A DNA stretch of 64,000 nucleotides. Origin: Sarcocystis neurona (lineage: Eukaryota; Apicomplexa; Conoidasida; Eucoccidiorida; Sarcocystidae). Location: the NCBI GenBank assembly GCA_000727475.1, contig KL647296.1, positions 1,160,865 through 1,224,864 of the forward strand. The letters are read 5' to 3'. Below are positions 35,330-47,418 of this stretch, one piece after another. Below the pieces are notes generated by a model. It saw only the letters and a program-made list of their open reading frames with translations. It searched no databases and had not been told where the DNA came from. The translations under genes and the position numbers were made by a program. Within the stretch, counting starts at the first letter, position 1, and every line of letters begins with the position of its first letter.

Positions 35330-36744
35330 TGTAATTTCACTTCGCAGGTGTAGATTTGTATATTCCCCACCATTATTTCAACGCACATCATTCGGAAGAC
35401 GCATGACTGCACCCGCCGTCAGTGGAACGTTCCACCTATGCGTACTGTCATATACGCATGGTGTGGGCCTGATCGCTGTACTGTGCTATTTTGATATATC
35501 CATCTAGGTTCCACCGAGTATTACTAGTGTACATCCCCTGACACCTGGAGCGCAAGCGCTTCCTTTGTCTTCCCAGCGGGTGCACACGCGTACACTCGAC
35601 GTGTTAATAAATGCAGAGGACGCTTTTCGTCTTCTGCGTATCGCGTTGAAACATGGGGCGTTTGCCAGTGCCACCGTATGCGTGCATTCGTACATGCATA
35701 CACTTATGAATACGTATATATATATATGGATAGACGCATGTCTTCTGTGAACAGACATGCATGTGTACATGCACGTGTGCGCTTCTTGGTGGTGGCGAGT
35801 GGGTGGAGGGCGGTGAGTATCGTGTAGCTCTTCACTGGTTGTCGCGAAAAGACGGCTTTGTTGTGGCGGCATATGGGAACCTTCGTGTTTTCTGCCTGCT
35901 TGCACAGGCGAAAAAATATACATGAGTATCCATAGGTACGTACACACTAGTGTAAGGCCGCTCAACGTGGTGACACCTGCCTCACGATAGAGTACACGGA
36001 GTGGTACGGCAGTATAGGTACATGACAACATAGGTTGGCGCCTACGCTATATTCAGATGTCTGCGTCTGTAGAGTATGCCTCCTGTACCGGTGGTTGAGA
36101 AGGCGTTTCCGCATCGATCCAGCAGTACAGGCAGACCTGCACATACGTACGCACGTAGAGAGTTATACACTTATGCGTCCTTCTGTACGTGTGTGCGAAT
36201 ATCTATACGGATTTACATACACGTGTGATGTTACACGTTCATGCCCATATGCGTGTATGAAATACACTTACGCACGTCACACACTTTAGGTGGACTGCAG
36301 ACGTAAAACTCTGCACCCGCGAGCGCACGCCTCGACGCGCGCGCGGCCTTACGAAGGATTACGAACTGGTATGGAATTGTACACGCCTCACGGTATTCGG
36401 GCTTTCGTAGTGGCACCCCGTTCGACGGCAACACACTACATACACATGTGTATGCATTTTACGTGTATATACGTGTACGCGGCTACGCGCACCGCATATA
36501 CACGTTCTTTATACCCTTCTTGTACGCGAAGTGCTTGCACGAGCGACTGCTACGCATTCGAAATCGGTGTGGGAAGATACGTGTATCTGCGCACGTGTAA
36601 ACGTACGCAAGCAACTACACGTTGGAGGCGTAAGATACTAGCGTGTGGAGCCACGAGCAACGTTCGGCGGCGGTGCACGCGCCGCTGCTACTAGTAGCTT
36701 ACACAAGTGGGTCTTCGCATATACACACACACATACCGACACAC
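35330..36744. other. spacer, nothing firm
   Basis: The open frames are Cys/Tyr/Arg-rich and look like translations of alternating pyrimidine-purine DNA. No gene, RNA or repeat family was recognised. Confidence 0.45.
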
Positions 36745-37023
36745 ATGAACACGTACGTATATTGGTTGGCAAAAAATGTTGGTGACGACTGGGGGCTTCA
36801 CCTATGGGATACCTACACCCGTATGGAGAAACGCTTGTACAAAGTGCGTCTAGACATGCCAGAACTGCGCACTCCGGACAGTCGCTACGGCAGACCCCCA
36901 GTGTTGCACTCAAGCAACACGTATGCGTCTGTGTGCTCCGACTTTTTCACGTACAACTACGTAGATGACTCCGGACATATCACATCCGTATACACATATA
37001 TATGGGAGTGTATGCGTACATAG
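36745..37023 (+). CDS. hypothetical 92-residue ORF
   Basis: The ATG at 36745 opens MNTYVYWLAKNVGDDWGLHL, and the frame continues with charged, protein-like sequence (YTRMEKRLYKVRLDMPELRT, then SDFFTYNYVDDSG) before reverting to TATG repeats at the end. The true exon may therefore stop at TACAACTAC|GTAGAT near 36960. The opposite strand has stops. A second protein-like stretch from ATG 37195 (MYEADEDGHTSHGELYLYSA) may be a later exon. No family was recognised. Confidence 0.3.
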   Translation: MNTYVYWLAKNVGDDWGLHLWDTYTRMEKRLYKVRLDMPELRTPDSRYGRPPVLHSSNTYASVCSDFFTYNYVDDSGHITSVYTYIWECMRT

Positions 37024-40000
37024 GGATAATACATGTATACACATAATGAGTATGTAGGCACGCGTATGCCGGTGTGCTGCCGGTGCGCCCTTTTGGCCTT
37101 CCTGTTAAAATGCGGGCGCAAATAATGCGCGCATGGAGGGAAACACAGGGATCACCGACAAGCCGAGCTATACGCGCGTATATTTACTGTATACATGTAT
37201 GAAGCTGATGAGGACGGACACACGTCGCACGGGGAGCTCTACCTGTATTCAGCATACCACGACGTCAGTGTACGACGGCAAGAAAAACTCCCTGCTTCCC
37301 TCCTTCTCTTAGGCCTCCCTTTCTTCCCTCACGTGTCCTTCAGTGCCACAAGAGGCGGTAAAATGCTTATCCTTCCATACACTTGTAGACAGAGACACGT
37401 ATACATGTGCTAGCGCAGCTTTACTTATAGCCAAGACACTACGGCGTGAGTACATAAATACCCACAGCGGAAGACGAACACATATATCCGTACTTATCTA
37501 TATACATACTTGTGTACGGACTTACACCCATTGAAGTCAAAAGGACGCTACATAGATATGTATACATACATATATATATACCAACATATCTATACAGACC
37601 GTTTGTTGCAGCTATGTGTATGCGTAGACATTTCTACTAACTCAAGTCTACTGCCTTGTTTATTCTTTTCGTTTGAAAACTGCTAAGGTAGGAAACGCTC
37701 GACGAAGCCGGGAACTGCGGCCGCAGACGCAGCGTGCTGCCTCCTCCCGCTCCAGCAGTGGTCCGCTTGCACGCGTACACCCGCATTAATACTACATATG
37801 TACAGATGCCTGTGTACCTACATACACACACTCACACATATATTATATGTACCCGTATCTGTGTAGCCATATATACATACCTCTGGAAACACAGATATAT
37901 TTACATATATATATGTTCAGATGAACTTATATCTTCATCGTGTACAGCTGTATGCGTATGCATGCGCCGTTTGCATACACACACTCGGTATCCGTAGGCA
38001 GCCACGCCGCACATACTCACATACGCATATATATATGTATATACATACATATTCATTCAGAGCGCATATATCTTGTATATGTGTTCGTGCTTGTACGGGC
38101 TGGACAGACAGACTAAAAGGAGAGACAGCTAGGCGCGCGAGGGGAGAAACGCAGAAAGAGACTTCACAGTGAAGAGGTCGAACGAGACACAAGTGGGCAA
38201 AAACGGGACGCCTACGAGAAGAAAAGTTGTTGCAGCCAGCAGCACTACAGCAGCGGAGCTTCCTCTTGACTCGCTGTCGCGCACACACGTACGCACGTTT
38301 TTGGGGCTGTGTTGAAGTATCTAACATCTACCTTCCACATTCGCCTGCCCACATAAATATATACGCATTTACATGTGCATACGCATATATATACTTAGCC
38401 TTGTGTGTTCACGTTACGTGGCGTTTCTGTGGCAACGTATACGTACACATATTCCAGTGCGAGTACACCTACGCGTCGTCGTCTTTGATGTATGTCAGGC
38501 TTGCAAAGCACGAACATATACACATACACATATACGTATCTATGCGTACACAGACATATTTGTCAGCCGGAGAGCAGTGAGGGAGACACCACTTCTTCCC
38601 TGGAAAGAAAGTGGATAAAATCAGTGAAGAAAAGCACGTACGCGCAGGCATTATTCTTTCAGAGCGCACACACAGACCGGTTTTGACTCCTGTGCGCATG
38701 CATGTGACTTTCTTTGCCACATCCACACACATACACACACACACATATATACTGCGACACGCAAATAGATACCCCTACGAATATGTTGTCTGAGCGCTTG
38801 CAGACGTACATGTTTACATCTATTTAGGCAGAACGTGGGGACGTCACGCAGTCCCTCACGGACGTTTCGTCTACCTTGCAGAGACAACTTCGTGTTCCTC
38901 TTTTCTCTCTTGCCTTTCTTTCTTCCTCGGACGTCGTCGACGATCCGCTGCAGATCCTATCGCGTACATACACACATACATATGTACACATTCGTAAATT
39001 CGTGTTGTCACACACGCACGCATATAGACACACACGTATGTACATTCGTGTAACCCAAATGAACCCGTATCGATATACCTAAACACAGATATACAGACAG
39101 ACATATACGTATTAAGCCTACCCGCTAACCCGCCCCCCTTTCCACGAACCTATCTCTCTGTCTATTTTCTCCCACTTTCTCTCTCTCTGTCTCTGCATAT
39201 ATCAATATAGTGATATACCTAAGACACACGCCCACACAGAAGTACCTAAACGTATCCAGCATGTCACATCCACTTACCCTATATGCGTATACTCTATTTT
39301 ACATATTGTCGAATAGGAGTGATGCGCCCGCACGCACATATACACGTGTGTATATTTTATTAGTGTGAGTGAGTCGTTCCGTAGCCAGTATTCCTGTCAG
39401 TCAGATCCTCTGCCCCCCACGACCCACCAACACGTAGATAGCTGCCTCTACACTTATGTACGCGCGACGTACTTACATTGTCTTCCGCACGCGTACGCAT
39501 GTGTTACTGTCTCTCTCTGCTTTTCAAGTGATCTTTCTGTGTCTCTGTAGAATGGCCCGTCTCGATCCGTCTGCCTTCTTCTTCTCTGGATGTCCGCACA
39601 TATATGTTCTGCCCCACACACATACCCCGTCCAACAGCTGTGCCTCGCAATATTTTTGAATGGATAACTTCCTTCGGACACCCACGCATTTGTACGCGTG
39701 CGTCCTTCTGTCTCTTCCCCCTGCGTCTCTCCTCTTCTGTTCTTCTTCCCCTCTCCTCTCAGCCTTACCCATGCACGGAATATACGTATGCCCACCTATA
39801 AAAGTCACTGCTGCATATATCCGCCTCCAGGCTCCCGCCTCTACGTGCAACTTCACGTACCCATACAACACGCACATACACACACATATGCCTAGTGCAA
39901 CTTCACATATCCGCGCACAGACGTATACAGAGGAAGATGATATGTACGTATGTATAGTCTTTCTCTACGGTAAACATTTGTGTTTCTGCAGCCTCGTCGG

Positions 40001-40110
40001 GGAGCTTTTCCTGCTTGCTGGAGTCTTCCTTGCCCTGTTCTTGGTATTCGTCTCTTCTTCCGGTGCGTCTGCGGCTCTTCCCTCCCTCCGCGGGGAGTTT
40101 GATAGTGCAG
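37024..40110. other. spacer with abundant RY-alternating DNA
   Basis: CACATATA and ACACACAC blocks are frequent (about 37560-37580, 37830-37920, 38020-38060, 38520-38545, 38720-38750). A CT-rich stretch runs from 39150 to 39190. Apart from the possible exon near 37195-37410 noted in the previous entry, nothing looks coding. The 3' end of the V-ATPase gene lies at the right edge. Confidence 0.5.
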
Positions 40111-41427
40111 CTACGCGGGGCGGACGGCGCTCGCAAAGGGCTGCAGCGGCACCCAGACGTAGGAGTAGAACTCCTCTTCGTCGGCGGCCGCGCCTGAGTC
40201 GTCGCCCGCAGCTTCGAAGTACTTGTTGCCGAATCCTCTGTGGGCAGCGAAGAGTTTGTCGAGTTCCTTGCGCAGCTTCTTTTTCTTGCTTTCGCTTGCA
40301 GGGTGCAGCACGAAAGCGGCGAAGTGCGGCGGCACTCCGAAACGCAGCACAGCTTCGCAGAAGGTCCGCATGGCTTTGAGGTGCATCCACGCGATAAAGA
40401 TGTCCGAGAAGGCGGCGAAGCAAATTCTGCTGAGAAGCGTTTCCTGCTTGCTCATTTCCGCCTCCGCCTTCGAGCGGGCGAGCACTGCCTCGCTGTACGC
40501 CTTCTCGCTGTAAACGAACTCCTTCACGACGAACTTCCGCTGCTGCGCCCGCTGCTTGAAGTGCGGCAGACTCTTCTTGAACAGCACGACTCTCCACAGG
40601 GCGTTGCCCTCGCCGTCCTCAGCCACCGCGAACGGCCGCGACGATCGCGGGACGACGAAGGGGTCCAGCGACTCGTAGCAGCTCTCCCACTCCTTCTCGG
40701 CGCCACGGGCGACAACGACAACTGCCGTGGTCAGGTGTTCGCTCGTGACGAAGTCGTCCGGCCTCACCACCTCCGGCGTCAGCACGTCCAGCAGCTCTCG
40801 TTGCGCGTAGTTCACTTTTCTGCTGCCCTCGCCTGCGCCTCCTCCCCTCGTCCCCATTCCTCCTCCTCCTGCGCGGGTGCCCCCTCCGCTTGCTGCCGTC
40901 TGCTGCCGCACCTCCTGCCACACGGCGACCTTCGCCCGCAGTTCGTCGTCCGTCTTGGTCACGTGCTGCACCAGCATTTCGAGGTTCTCCCTCACGGCGC
41001 GCATGCGTGGATACTTCGCATCGTCCCAGGCAAAGCGCCGAATATACTGCTCTACAGTGAGCGGGTGCCGCTGCCACACGATCTTCAGCTCGCAGTGCGC
41101 GTCGATGTCCGCAGCCTGTCTCTCCACCCGCCGCAGCACGCCCTCCACAAACGCGTCCTGTCGCTGCAGCACATCTACGCTGCGTATCAAGTCGTCAAAC
41201 GAGCCGAACTTCAACACCGGAATGTCCAGCATGCACGCCTCGTCGCACAGGGCATTCCCCCGCGACGCAGCTCCCAACACCGCATGCTTCACAGTAGCAT
41301 AAATCTGCTCCGCGCTATGCGTCTCGTCCGTGCTGCACGCCACGATCCAGTACGGGAGCCCTCCCTTCGCCAGAGAGCTGTTCCCGCTGCTGGTGCCCCC
41401 CCCCGGGCCAATGCCGCTCAACGCCAT
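40111..41427 (-). CDS. ATP6V1C: V-type proton ATPase subunit C
   Basis: This subunit of the V1 sector sits at the stator interface and controls reversible V1-V0 assembly of the proton pump in acidic organelles. The single open frame encodes 438 residues (human about 382), with ATG at 41427. Family landmarks run through its whole length: YWIVACSTDE near the N terminus, FGSFDDLIRSVDVL, LPHFKQRAQQRKFVVKEFVY (about 280-300), and the C-terminal core FSDIFIAWMHLKAMRTFCEA with VLRFGVPPHFAAF. A Gly/Arg-rich insert near residues 175-200 accounts for part of the extra length. The end differs from relatives after FYSYVWVPL, being Ala/Pro-rich. Unlike its neighbours it lacks poly-Gln or poly-Ala runs and has no intron. 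Confidence 0.95.
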   Translation of the reverse strand: MALSGIGPGGGTSSGNSSLAKGGLPYWIVACSTDETHSAEQIYATVKHAVLGAASRGNALCDEACMLDIPVLKFGSFDDLIRSVDVLQRQDAFVEGVLRRVERQAADIDAHCELKIVWQRHPLTVEQYIRRFAWDDAKYPRMRAVRENLEMLVQHVTKTDDELRAKVAVWQEVRQQTAASGGGTRAGGGGMGTRGGGAGEGSRKVNYAQRELLDVLTPEVVRPDDFVTSEHLTTAVVVVARGAEKEWESCYESLDPFVVPRSSRPFAVAEDGEGNALWRVVLFKKSLPHFKQRAQQRKFVVKEFVYSEKAYSEAVLARSKAEAEMSKQETLLSRICFAAFSDIFIAWMHLKAMRTFCEAVLRFGVPPHFAAFVLHPASESKKKKLRKELDKLFAAHRGFGNKYFEAAGDDSGAAADEEEFYSYVWVPLQPFASAVRPA

Positions 41428-43233
41428 CGCGGGCCCACCGAAGAGCCAAACGCAAAACGATACACGAACCTAAAACCTGATGTCATTCAAGTCACTTCGG
41501 GCGGTCATAATACACAAACGTATCTGCGTTTCTTTCGCTTTTCTCTCTCTCCGGTTCGCTCCGTCTCCACACGCAGACGTGCACGTGAATATACACATGC
41601 AGAGGCGATCTTCTTCTCGGTGTGTGAGGATGCGGTGTGTGGCCATATACGCCTACTGATCCACCTTTGTGTATCACCCTCTTTCTTTTTTTCTCCTTTT
41701 CTCTGTCTCTGTATATGCATCTGCACGTCTCTCTACCCATATACGTAGATACAGCTGTACGTGAATTGATCCCTTCTGTGCTTCCAGTCACCTGCCTGCG
41801 GATGCGTACGCGAATGTACACATATATCTTTCCTTTCCTCCTCTGTTCTTTGTTTCTCTCTCGCTCTGTATGCATGCCTTTCTGTTCACGTGCTGCTGCT
41901 GGGTAGACAGACGCGCACGTTACTTCTCTTAACTGCGACTGGCGGCTGAGAGATGCGGATAAAGAAGCCGACATAAAAAAGGTGGGAGGAGAAGAAGACG
42001 CCGTGACGACGCATTCACACATATACACACGTCTGTGCCCTTCTCGACGACACAAGTACATCTAGACAGCACTCTCTGCGCAAGTTCACAGCTACACCTT
42101 TCTCTGCACCCGCAGGAAGGTATGCGGTGGGGAGAGACACGGAGACAGCAAAGCACACGTCTCGTGTGCGGTTTGAGAGGATGGGCACACGCGTGCGAAC
42201 GATTGCCTGGAAATGCGTGTATGTAGTGATGCACGCAGAGAGAACGGCTGCAGACACCCGCACACACCTGTGCGGGCAGGTGTCTGGCGAGCTGTACGTT
42301 CACGAAGAGGTCGCTGGTCAGGGAAGTCCCGGAACGTGCTCGGACACGTGGAGACGAATGCGGAAAGACAGAGCGCCGCAGAATAATGTGACGAGAAACA
42401 GAGAGCCAGAGACACACGGCAAAAAAGGCAAAGAAGCGCTATTCACAAGTAGACACACGTATGTTCGGATATAGGACGTTGAGTTTTGGGGCTCCCAAGG
42501 ACGCGTAGGGAGAATGGAGTGGAAATTGAGAGAAGACGGGACTCGTGTACCAGGTCGCCCCATATATGAAGGAATTCACTCAGACACATAGAAGCGCACC
42601 AGGGTCGGTATGCGACGTCCTGGGGGACAAGGAAACACAGCACGACGGCGGCCGGTGGACAGACACAGGGATGCGGGCGCACGCAGAAATCAAGGAAGAC
42701 GCGAGGCGAGGGAATGATGTACTTCATAGCATATTATGCCACAGCAAAATTAAGCTGGACAGAAAGACTGCGGACACCCACACCCGGCTCGCAGAAAGAG
42801 ACACTTCCATCCACGTAGTGACTACTGAGGACGTGAAGACGAGCGCGCATGCAAGAGGGACGCGTGGACCGGGGCAGATACGCCCAGTCGTTCCGTCATA
42901 GAAAGGGAAGTCTCACTATCTATTGAGCAGCAATGAGAGAGAAGGAGGACAGGACGCTCTCGGGGCGAACGGACAATCGGAAAAGCCGCCACACGCAAGC
43001 TGCCGTGGTTCTACGAACAAGCGTGCGGGTGGGCAGAGCGACGCGGCCGCGTAGAAGGTTTCCAAGAGAAAATTCGCTGCAGTGGAGCGAAGACGTGTAC
43101 GCAGCGCTGTTTTGTGGAAAAAGTCAAGCCAATAGTCGCGCGCGCGTGAGCATGCAGGCGTCTGCAAAAAGGACCCTGGGGAGTCCAGCAAATAGGAAGT
43201 GAATGTGTGTGTGTGTGTGTGTGTGTTTCGTAG
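41428..43233. other. V-ATPase upstream region and spacer
   Basis: CT-rich blocks (41530-41570, 41685-41730 and 41825-41870 on the plus strand) lie upstream of the V-ATPase start and may be promoter or leader. The plus strand is AG-rich from 42130 to 43190, where several frames are open without looking like any family. A (TG)n run lies at 43204-43226. Confidence 0.4.
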
Positions 43234-43340
43234 ACGCTTACGAAGACAAGATGGGTGTGTGCTTGAAATTTGAGGACGCAGAAGTAGGTACGTACGTGGC
43301 ATATATGGAAAGACTCAATAGACTCTTTCACACTAAGCAG
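43234..43340 (+). CDS. candidate exon (KMGVCLKFEDAEVG)
   Basis: The run of TG followed by TTTCGTAG forms an acceptor. The exon reads DAYEDKMGVCLKFEDAEVGT and continues to CACTAAGCAG|GTGCAG in phase 0; an earlier donor, GAAGTAG|GTACGT, is possible. The protein-like composition contrasts with the flanking microsatellites. No family was recognised, and the joining exon is uncertain. Confidence 0.35.
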
Positions 43341-43535
43341 GTGCAGCAAGGGTATGCACCAGCAAGCGTAACCACACGTGCACTTTTGGTCCGAGTTTTT
43401 CAGTATACATATATAGATGTACACGCAGGCGCACATGCATACATATATACACATATTATATATGGACGCTGGATGCAGACGGCTGTGTCTGTGGTATCTA
43501 TAGCTCTACGGGGGTGTAGTGGACGCACGTATTAC

Positions 43536-43892
43536 AGTTGTGCAGGAGAGTGCCCGCAATTGCCCGCCGCAGGCACTACGCGGTGTACACACACCGCATG
43601 CGCGTGTTGGAAGGCAGCCACCCCAAGTCAGGGACCCGAGGCGAGCGAGAGAGGACGACAAACGCAGGAATACGCAGGCCAAAGCGCTACAGCGCCGCCG
43701 CGATGGAGGAGACCATGGGCACAAAACGTCGTGCATGCACACGGGAGGACGAAGAGCAGAAGAGGCGAGGGGAAAACGCAGAAACTACCACACGGGTACT
43801 GGACAGCCTTCGTCGGACGGTGGAAGCAGAAAACAGAGCGCACCACGCGATTCAAAGAAGAAGCTGACTCACAAAGGGTCTCACTAAACTAA
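43536..43892 (+). CDS. AG-rich region with all three plus frames open
   Basis: From about 43540 to 43867 no plus-strand frame has a stop. One frame reads as a charged helix (TREDEEQKRRGENAETTTRV), another as a very basic protein, the third as mixed. An acceptor GCCCGCCGCAG precedes it at 43571. Probably one is the last exon of the gene that includes 43234-43340, but I cannot choose the frame. Confidence 0.28.
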   Translation, partial: SCAGECPQLPAAGTTRCTHTACACWKAATPSQGPEASERGRQTQEYAGQSATAPPRWRRPWAQNVVHAHGRTKSRRGEGKTQKLPHGYWTAFVGRWKQKTERTTRFKEEADSQRVSLN

Positions 43893-45145
43893 TAAGTGTG
43901 TGGGAAGAGTAAAAGTGCACGCCACAGCGCCCTCCCTCAAGAAAGCCCCAGCAGGGAGAGGAAGAAACGCAAGCAGAAGCGTGCAAGCAGCAGGATGATA
44001 CCAGATGTTAGAGTCCAAGTGTGCGCGCACGCACACGCTCATTTACATTTACAAAATGCTTGTGTCTCGGCAGACCGGTACATGAGTGTTGCGAACGGCT
44101 GGCGTGTGACCGCTCTACGCCTGCAGCAGCACACCGGACTGCATGCAAGGCACAGCAGTGCCGCTCTCTCTGCAGCGTCGCGTGTTTCTCTTCTTTAGAG
44201 AGTGCGATGCACACAAGTATGGACACCGCTATATATGTACAAACATATATGGATGGTCAAGCGCCGAAGCTTTTCAACCCTCCACTTCCACGCAAATATT
44301 TCGACTTCCCACGCATGCGTGTACATAGGGCACTGCCGTGCGTCGGAGGGGCCCAAGGCCATCGGACTCTGTTGCTCTACGAAATGGGGATCAAGACCGC
44401 ACACGAGAACGAGATGCGCCCAACTTGAGGAAAAGACGTGGAGCAAGACGAATGTGTACAGAAAAACCAATGGAAAGACAGAGAGAACAGGTAGATAAGA
44501 AGTGCCCTCGCAGCGCGCCTCACACTGGGAAAACCAGCGCTCTGTGTGCTGCCCGTCTCCTCGGGGGAGAGAGATAGATAAAGAGAAACAACGACGGTGC
44601 AACCTCTTTGGCGCTCAGGAGGGGTAAATCTCACGAAGGTAGACCGGACCTTGGAGAGGATTCTGTTCAGTAGGCCGTAGACGCATATACATACTGCTAT
44701 TCTCGGCTGCTGCATAGTTTACGCTCCACGCCCCTACACTGGTTTCCACACAGGCTTTTCTTTCTTTGGCTAATGTCAAGGCTTTCCCTTTTTACTCCTG
44801 CACGTGCTACGCATGTGTCTGCCCAGCCACATCTAGTTCTCTTTCACCTGCTGGGATGCTGCCTTCACATATACACATATGCGTATACGTATATGTGTGG
44901 ACGAACTCGTGTACACATAGATGTATGTACGCCCCCAGGTGTGTTTACACGCATGCGGGCGTCTTCACCTGATACACAGAGACTGGTGTGTACACGTGTG
45001 TATGTTGAATGAGGGAAAGAATCAATACATATGTGTCTAAAGGGGCACGTACGTGCCTACAGCGGTGCACATGTATACAGGTGGCTGCAAATCCTGTCCG
45101 ACTTGCACCCGCTTCCAGCGTCACTAATTAAAGAGACCTGCGCAC
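43893..45145. other. spacer, nothing recognised
   Basis: Only short open frames on both strands, without family motifs. There is a TATACG/CATATG alternating stretch near 44868-44900. Confidence 0.45.
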
Positions 45146-45403
45146 CTGCAGCAGAACATCTACATGTAAGGCTTTCGCTTTGATGCCGCTGCTGCTCTGC
45201 TAACGTTGCCGCGGGTGCGGCTGACACAGTGACTGCTGCGTCTGCGCGGGTTCCTGCCACATTTGGTGCTGCGATGCCTGCTGCTGCGCTCGTCGTAGTT
45301 GCTGGTGCCGCACACTGGCAGACGTCGTTGCGGCCGCGCTGGTAGCTGCTGCTGCTTCTTGGCCTGGCTGCGGCCGCTGCTGCTGACGCTGCTCGAGAAA
45401 TTT
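45146..45403 (-). CDS. candidate Ala/Ser-rich exon
   Basis: The minus strand is open between an acceptor (GAGCCGCAG) and a donor (GCTGCAG|GTGCGC), 258 bases in phase 1 at both ends. It reads EISRAASAAAAARPRSSSSY and later PAATLAEQQRHQSES. Ala/Ser/Gln triplets of this kind mark coding sequence in the certain genes of this window. Upstream and downstream exons are not identified. Confidence 0.35.
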
Positions 45404-45556
45404 CTGCGGCTCAGGCTACGCAGATCTTTCTGTCGTCCTCGACACCATGCAGAAGCTGCTGTTGCACTGCTTATGAGCTGCAGCTGCTACTGATGCACCG
45501 GCTGCCCAGTATCGGAACCTGCAGCACGTCTTCCTCCTCCTGCAGCTAGCGCGCGC

Positions 45557-46099
45557 ATGTCGGAACAACGAACGAGTAATGGATGCATGCATACAGGCGG
45601 CGTGGACGCCTGTGGTCATAGCCTCATTAATCTGCAGGGGAATACTCGGAAAACCCATCTGCGACGGTGCAAAAGTCCAGGGCAGTACCCCTGGACACGA
45701 CGCAGACAGTACGAATCGCGCAGAGAACACCGACGGACAAACAGACGTGCTCTTCACAGCACAAGCACTCCGCAAGTGGCAGAGTATCAAGTGCAGAAGA
45801 AGTGTCCTTGCCAGCTAGCCGACCCGCAGTTGAGGAGCAGCAGCAAACACCGATTTGACTGCCCTCTTCGCATGTGTACGCGTCTCCCGTTCCGCCGCTG
45901 CTACTGCTGTTGCGGCGCTGCCCACATATTCTGCAGTTTTACCCCTTCCTCTCTTCTACAAAGCAAAACAACGTGTGGCGTCGAGAATGTTAGTCTGCGG
46001 AAACAGCACGCCGACTGCTCACACCTTTCTCATGCCGATGTTAACCGCCTAGTGCGGGAGGTACTGCTGTCGAAGGCGCTCACGCTTGTCGTGCTGTAG
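45557..46099 (+). CDS. hypothetical 180-residue ORF
   Basis: Uninterrupted from ATG 45557 (MSEQRTSNGCMHTGGVDACG) to a stop at 46099. It is basic, Cys-containing and has no recognisable domain; its end (HADVNRLVREVLLSKALTLV) resembles a helix. It could be chance, since the region is moderately GC-rich and other frames are also partly open. Confidence 0.22.
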   Translation: MSEQRTSNGCMHTGGVDACGHSLINLQGNTRKTHLRRCKSPGQYPWTRRRQYESRREHRRTNRRALHSTSTPQVAEYQVQKKCPCQLADPQLRSSSKHRFDCPLRMCTRLPFRRCYCCCGAAHIFCSFTPSSLLQSKTTCGVENVSLRKQHADCSHLSHADVNRLVREVLLSKALTLVVL

Positions 46100-46309
46100 C
46101 GCTCGGTGCTGCGGCTGAAGGGACACCGCCTGCCGTCTCTAGCGCTCTTCCCTGAAGTTTGACCCCCGGCCGTTGTTAAAGGTGCGACTGCGGCACGGTG
46201 GCAGGACCCTTCTGAAAGGCGAAGCTTAAAGCGGTGCTCTTAGCTAGGTGCTGCTGTTATTCGCGCCGCAAGAAAAGTAGAATGCGCAAGAGTCCACGAC
46301 GCCACTGCT

Positions 46310-46555
46310 ATGGCTGAGCCACGTACGTTTAAAGAAAAGAGAGGAAATTGCAGAAATGCGGCTCAAAAAAACCCACACGAGGTGGAATTACGGTTACACA
46401 GGTACTTGCGAACGGCCTACACACAGCTATACAGGACGTCCATATATGTACAACGTACTTGTGTGCAAAAGGAGACCTGTGAAAGACGGCGCAGGAGGTG
46501 GAGTAGTGCGCTCCTTCTGAGAAAGCTCTCAGTAAGGTGTCCCGCTCACTGGTAA
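46310..46555 (+). CDS. hypothetical short ORF, possible first exon
   Basis: The ATG at 46310 gives MAEPRTFKEKRGNCRNAAQK and continues to a stop at 46555. The first 31 codons look most protein-like and end at a donor-like ACACAG|GTACTT, so this may be exon 1 of a spliced gene. No family was recognised. Confidence 0.25.
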   Translation: MAEPRTFKEKRGNCRNAAQKNPHEVELRLHRYLRTAYTQLYRTSIYVQRTCVQKETCERRRRRWSSALLLRKLSVRCPAHW

Positions 46556-47418
46556 ACGCAGTTCTTCCTTAAACAGAGTCTGCTCAAGCGAGCAGGTGGT
46601 GATGTGCATTTGGCATGCGTATACAAGTATCCAGCATGAGCAGCACCGGAAAAACTCGTTGCACACGAAGGATTTAATAGACTCGTTTAACTCGTGCGTG
46701 GCAAGATTTACTATCTCCGGAGGCTACGCAGAAGACTAAGGTCCCACGTGAGCAGAGAAAGACGCACAATGCCTTGCTATTTGAATCTGCAGTAGTGAAC
46801 GTTAACTTGGAAGATTGTCGATGATCACCGACTGGGTGACGAGAAACATTCTTTAGGCTGTAGCGCTGGAGCACAACGAGCACGTACGTGTGCGTAGATG
46901 TGCAACATGTATGCTTTCGCGCATGTACACACGCGGCTGCATAAGAAAAAAGGAACATTTGCCTGCTTTCCAGTGTATGCGTGGGCCCAAAACTACGCCG
47001 GAACGAAAATTCAGCACACGCGGCAGGCGCGTGCAGCGGGGTCCGGGTGTTATGGCTGCATTTGCCGTAGCCACGACAAATGACGCTGCTGCTGTGTATC
47101 TTCCAACGGTTTCTTCCCCTACAGCAGGTCAACCACTAGAAGGATTTCCCTCGGTCATGCGAGAGAAGTCCCTTAATAGGTGTAGGGGATGAGAAAAAGG
47201 GCTGCTTTGGCCCCGAAGTTGCCGCGAAGATGATGAGGACGAAATAGTCGGAAAAACGTACTTTTCTCCACGGACTGACTTCCGCCGGTTCGCCTGTAGC
47301 GACTGCAATTACTCGTGAGGTGCTTCGAAGATCGTGGCAAAAAATCTGACCAAGTTGACTCCAGTTGCGCTGTACTCTCACGTTCGTGGGCGTCGAGCTA
47401 CCGACGATGGCGCCCTAA
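46556..47418. other. spacer, possible first exon near 47052
   Basis: An ATG at 47052 opens MAAFAVATTNDAAAVYLPTV, with possible donors at 47126 and 47180, but no phase-consistent partner was found. Otherwise nothing was recognised. Confidence 0.35.

Noticed and set aside
40240..41748. Plus-strand 502-codon frame across the V-ATPase gene
   Set aside because: It mirrors a securely identified minus-strand gene; its His/Arg/Leu-rich translation has no family resemblance.
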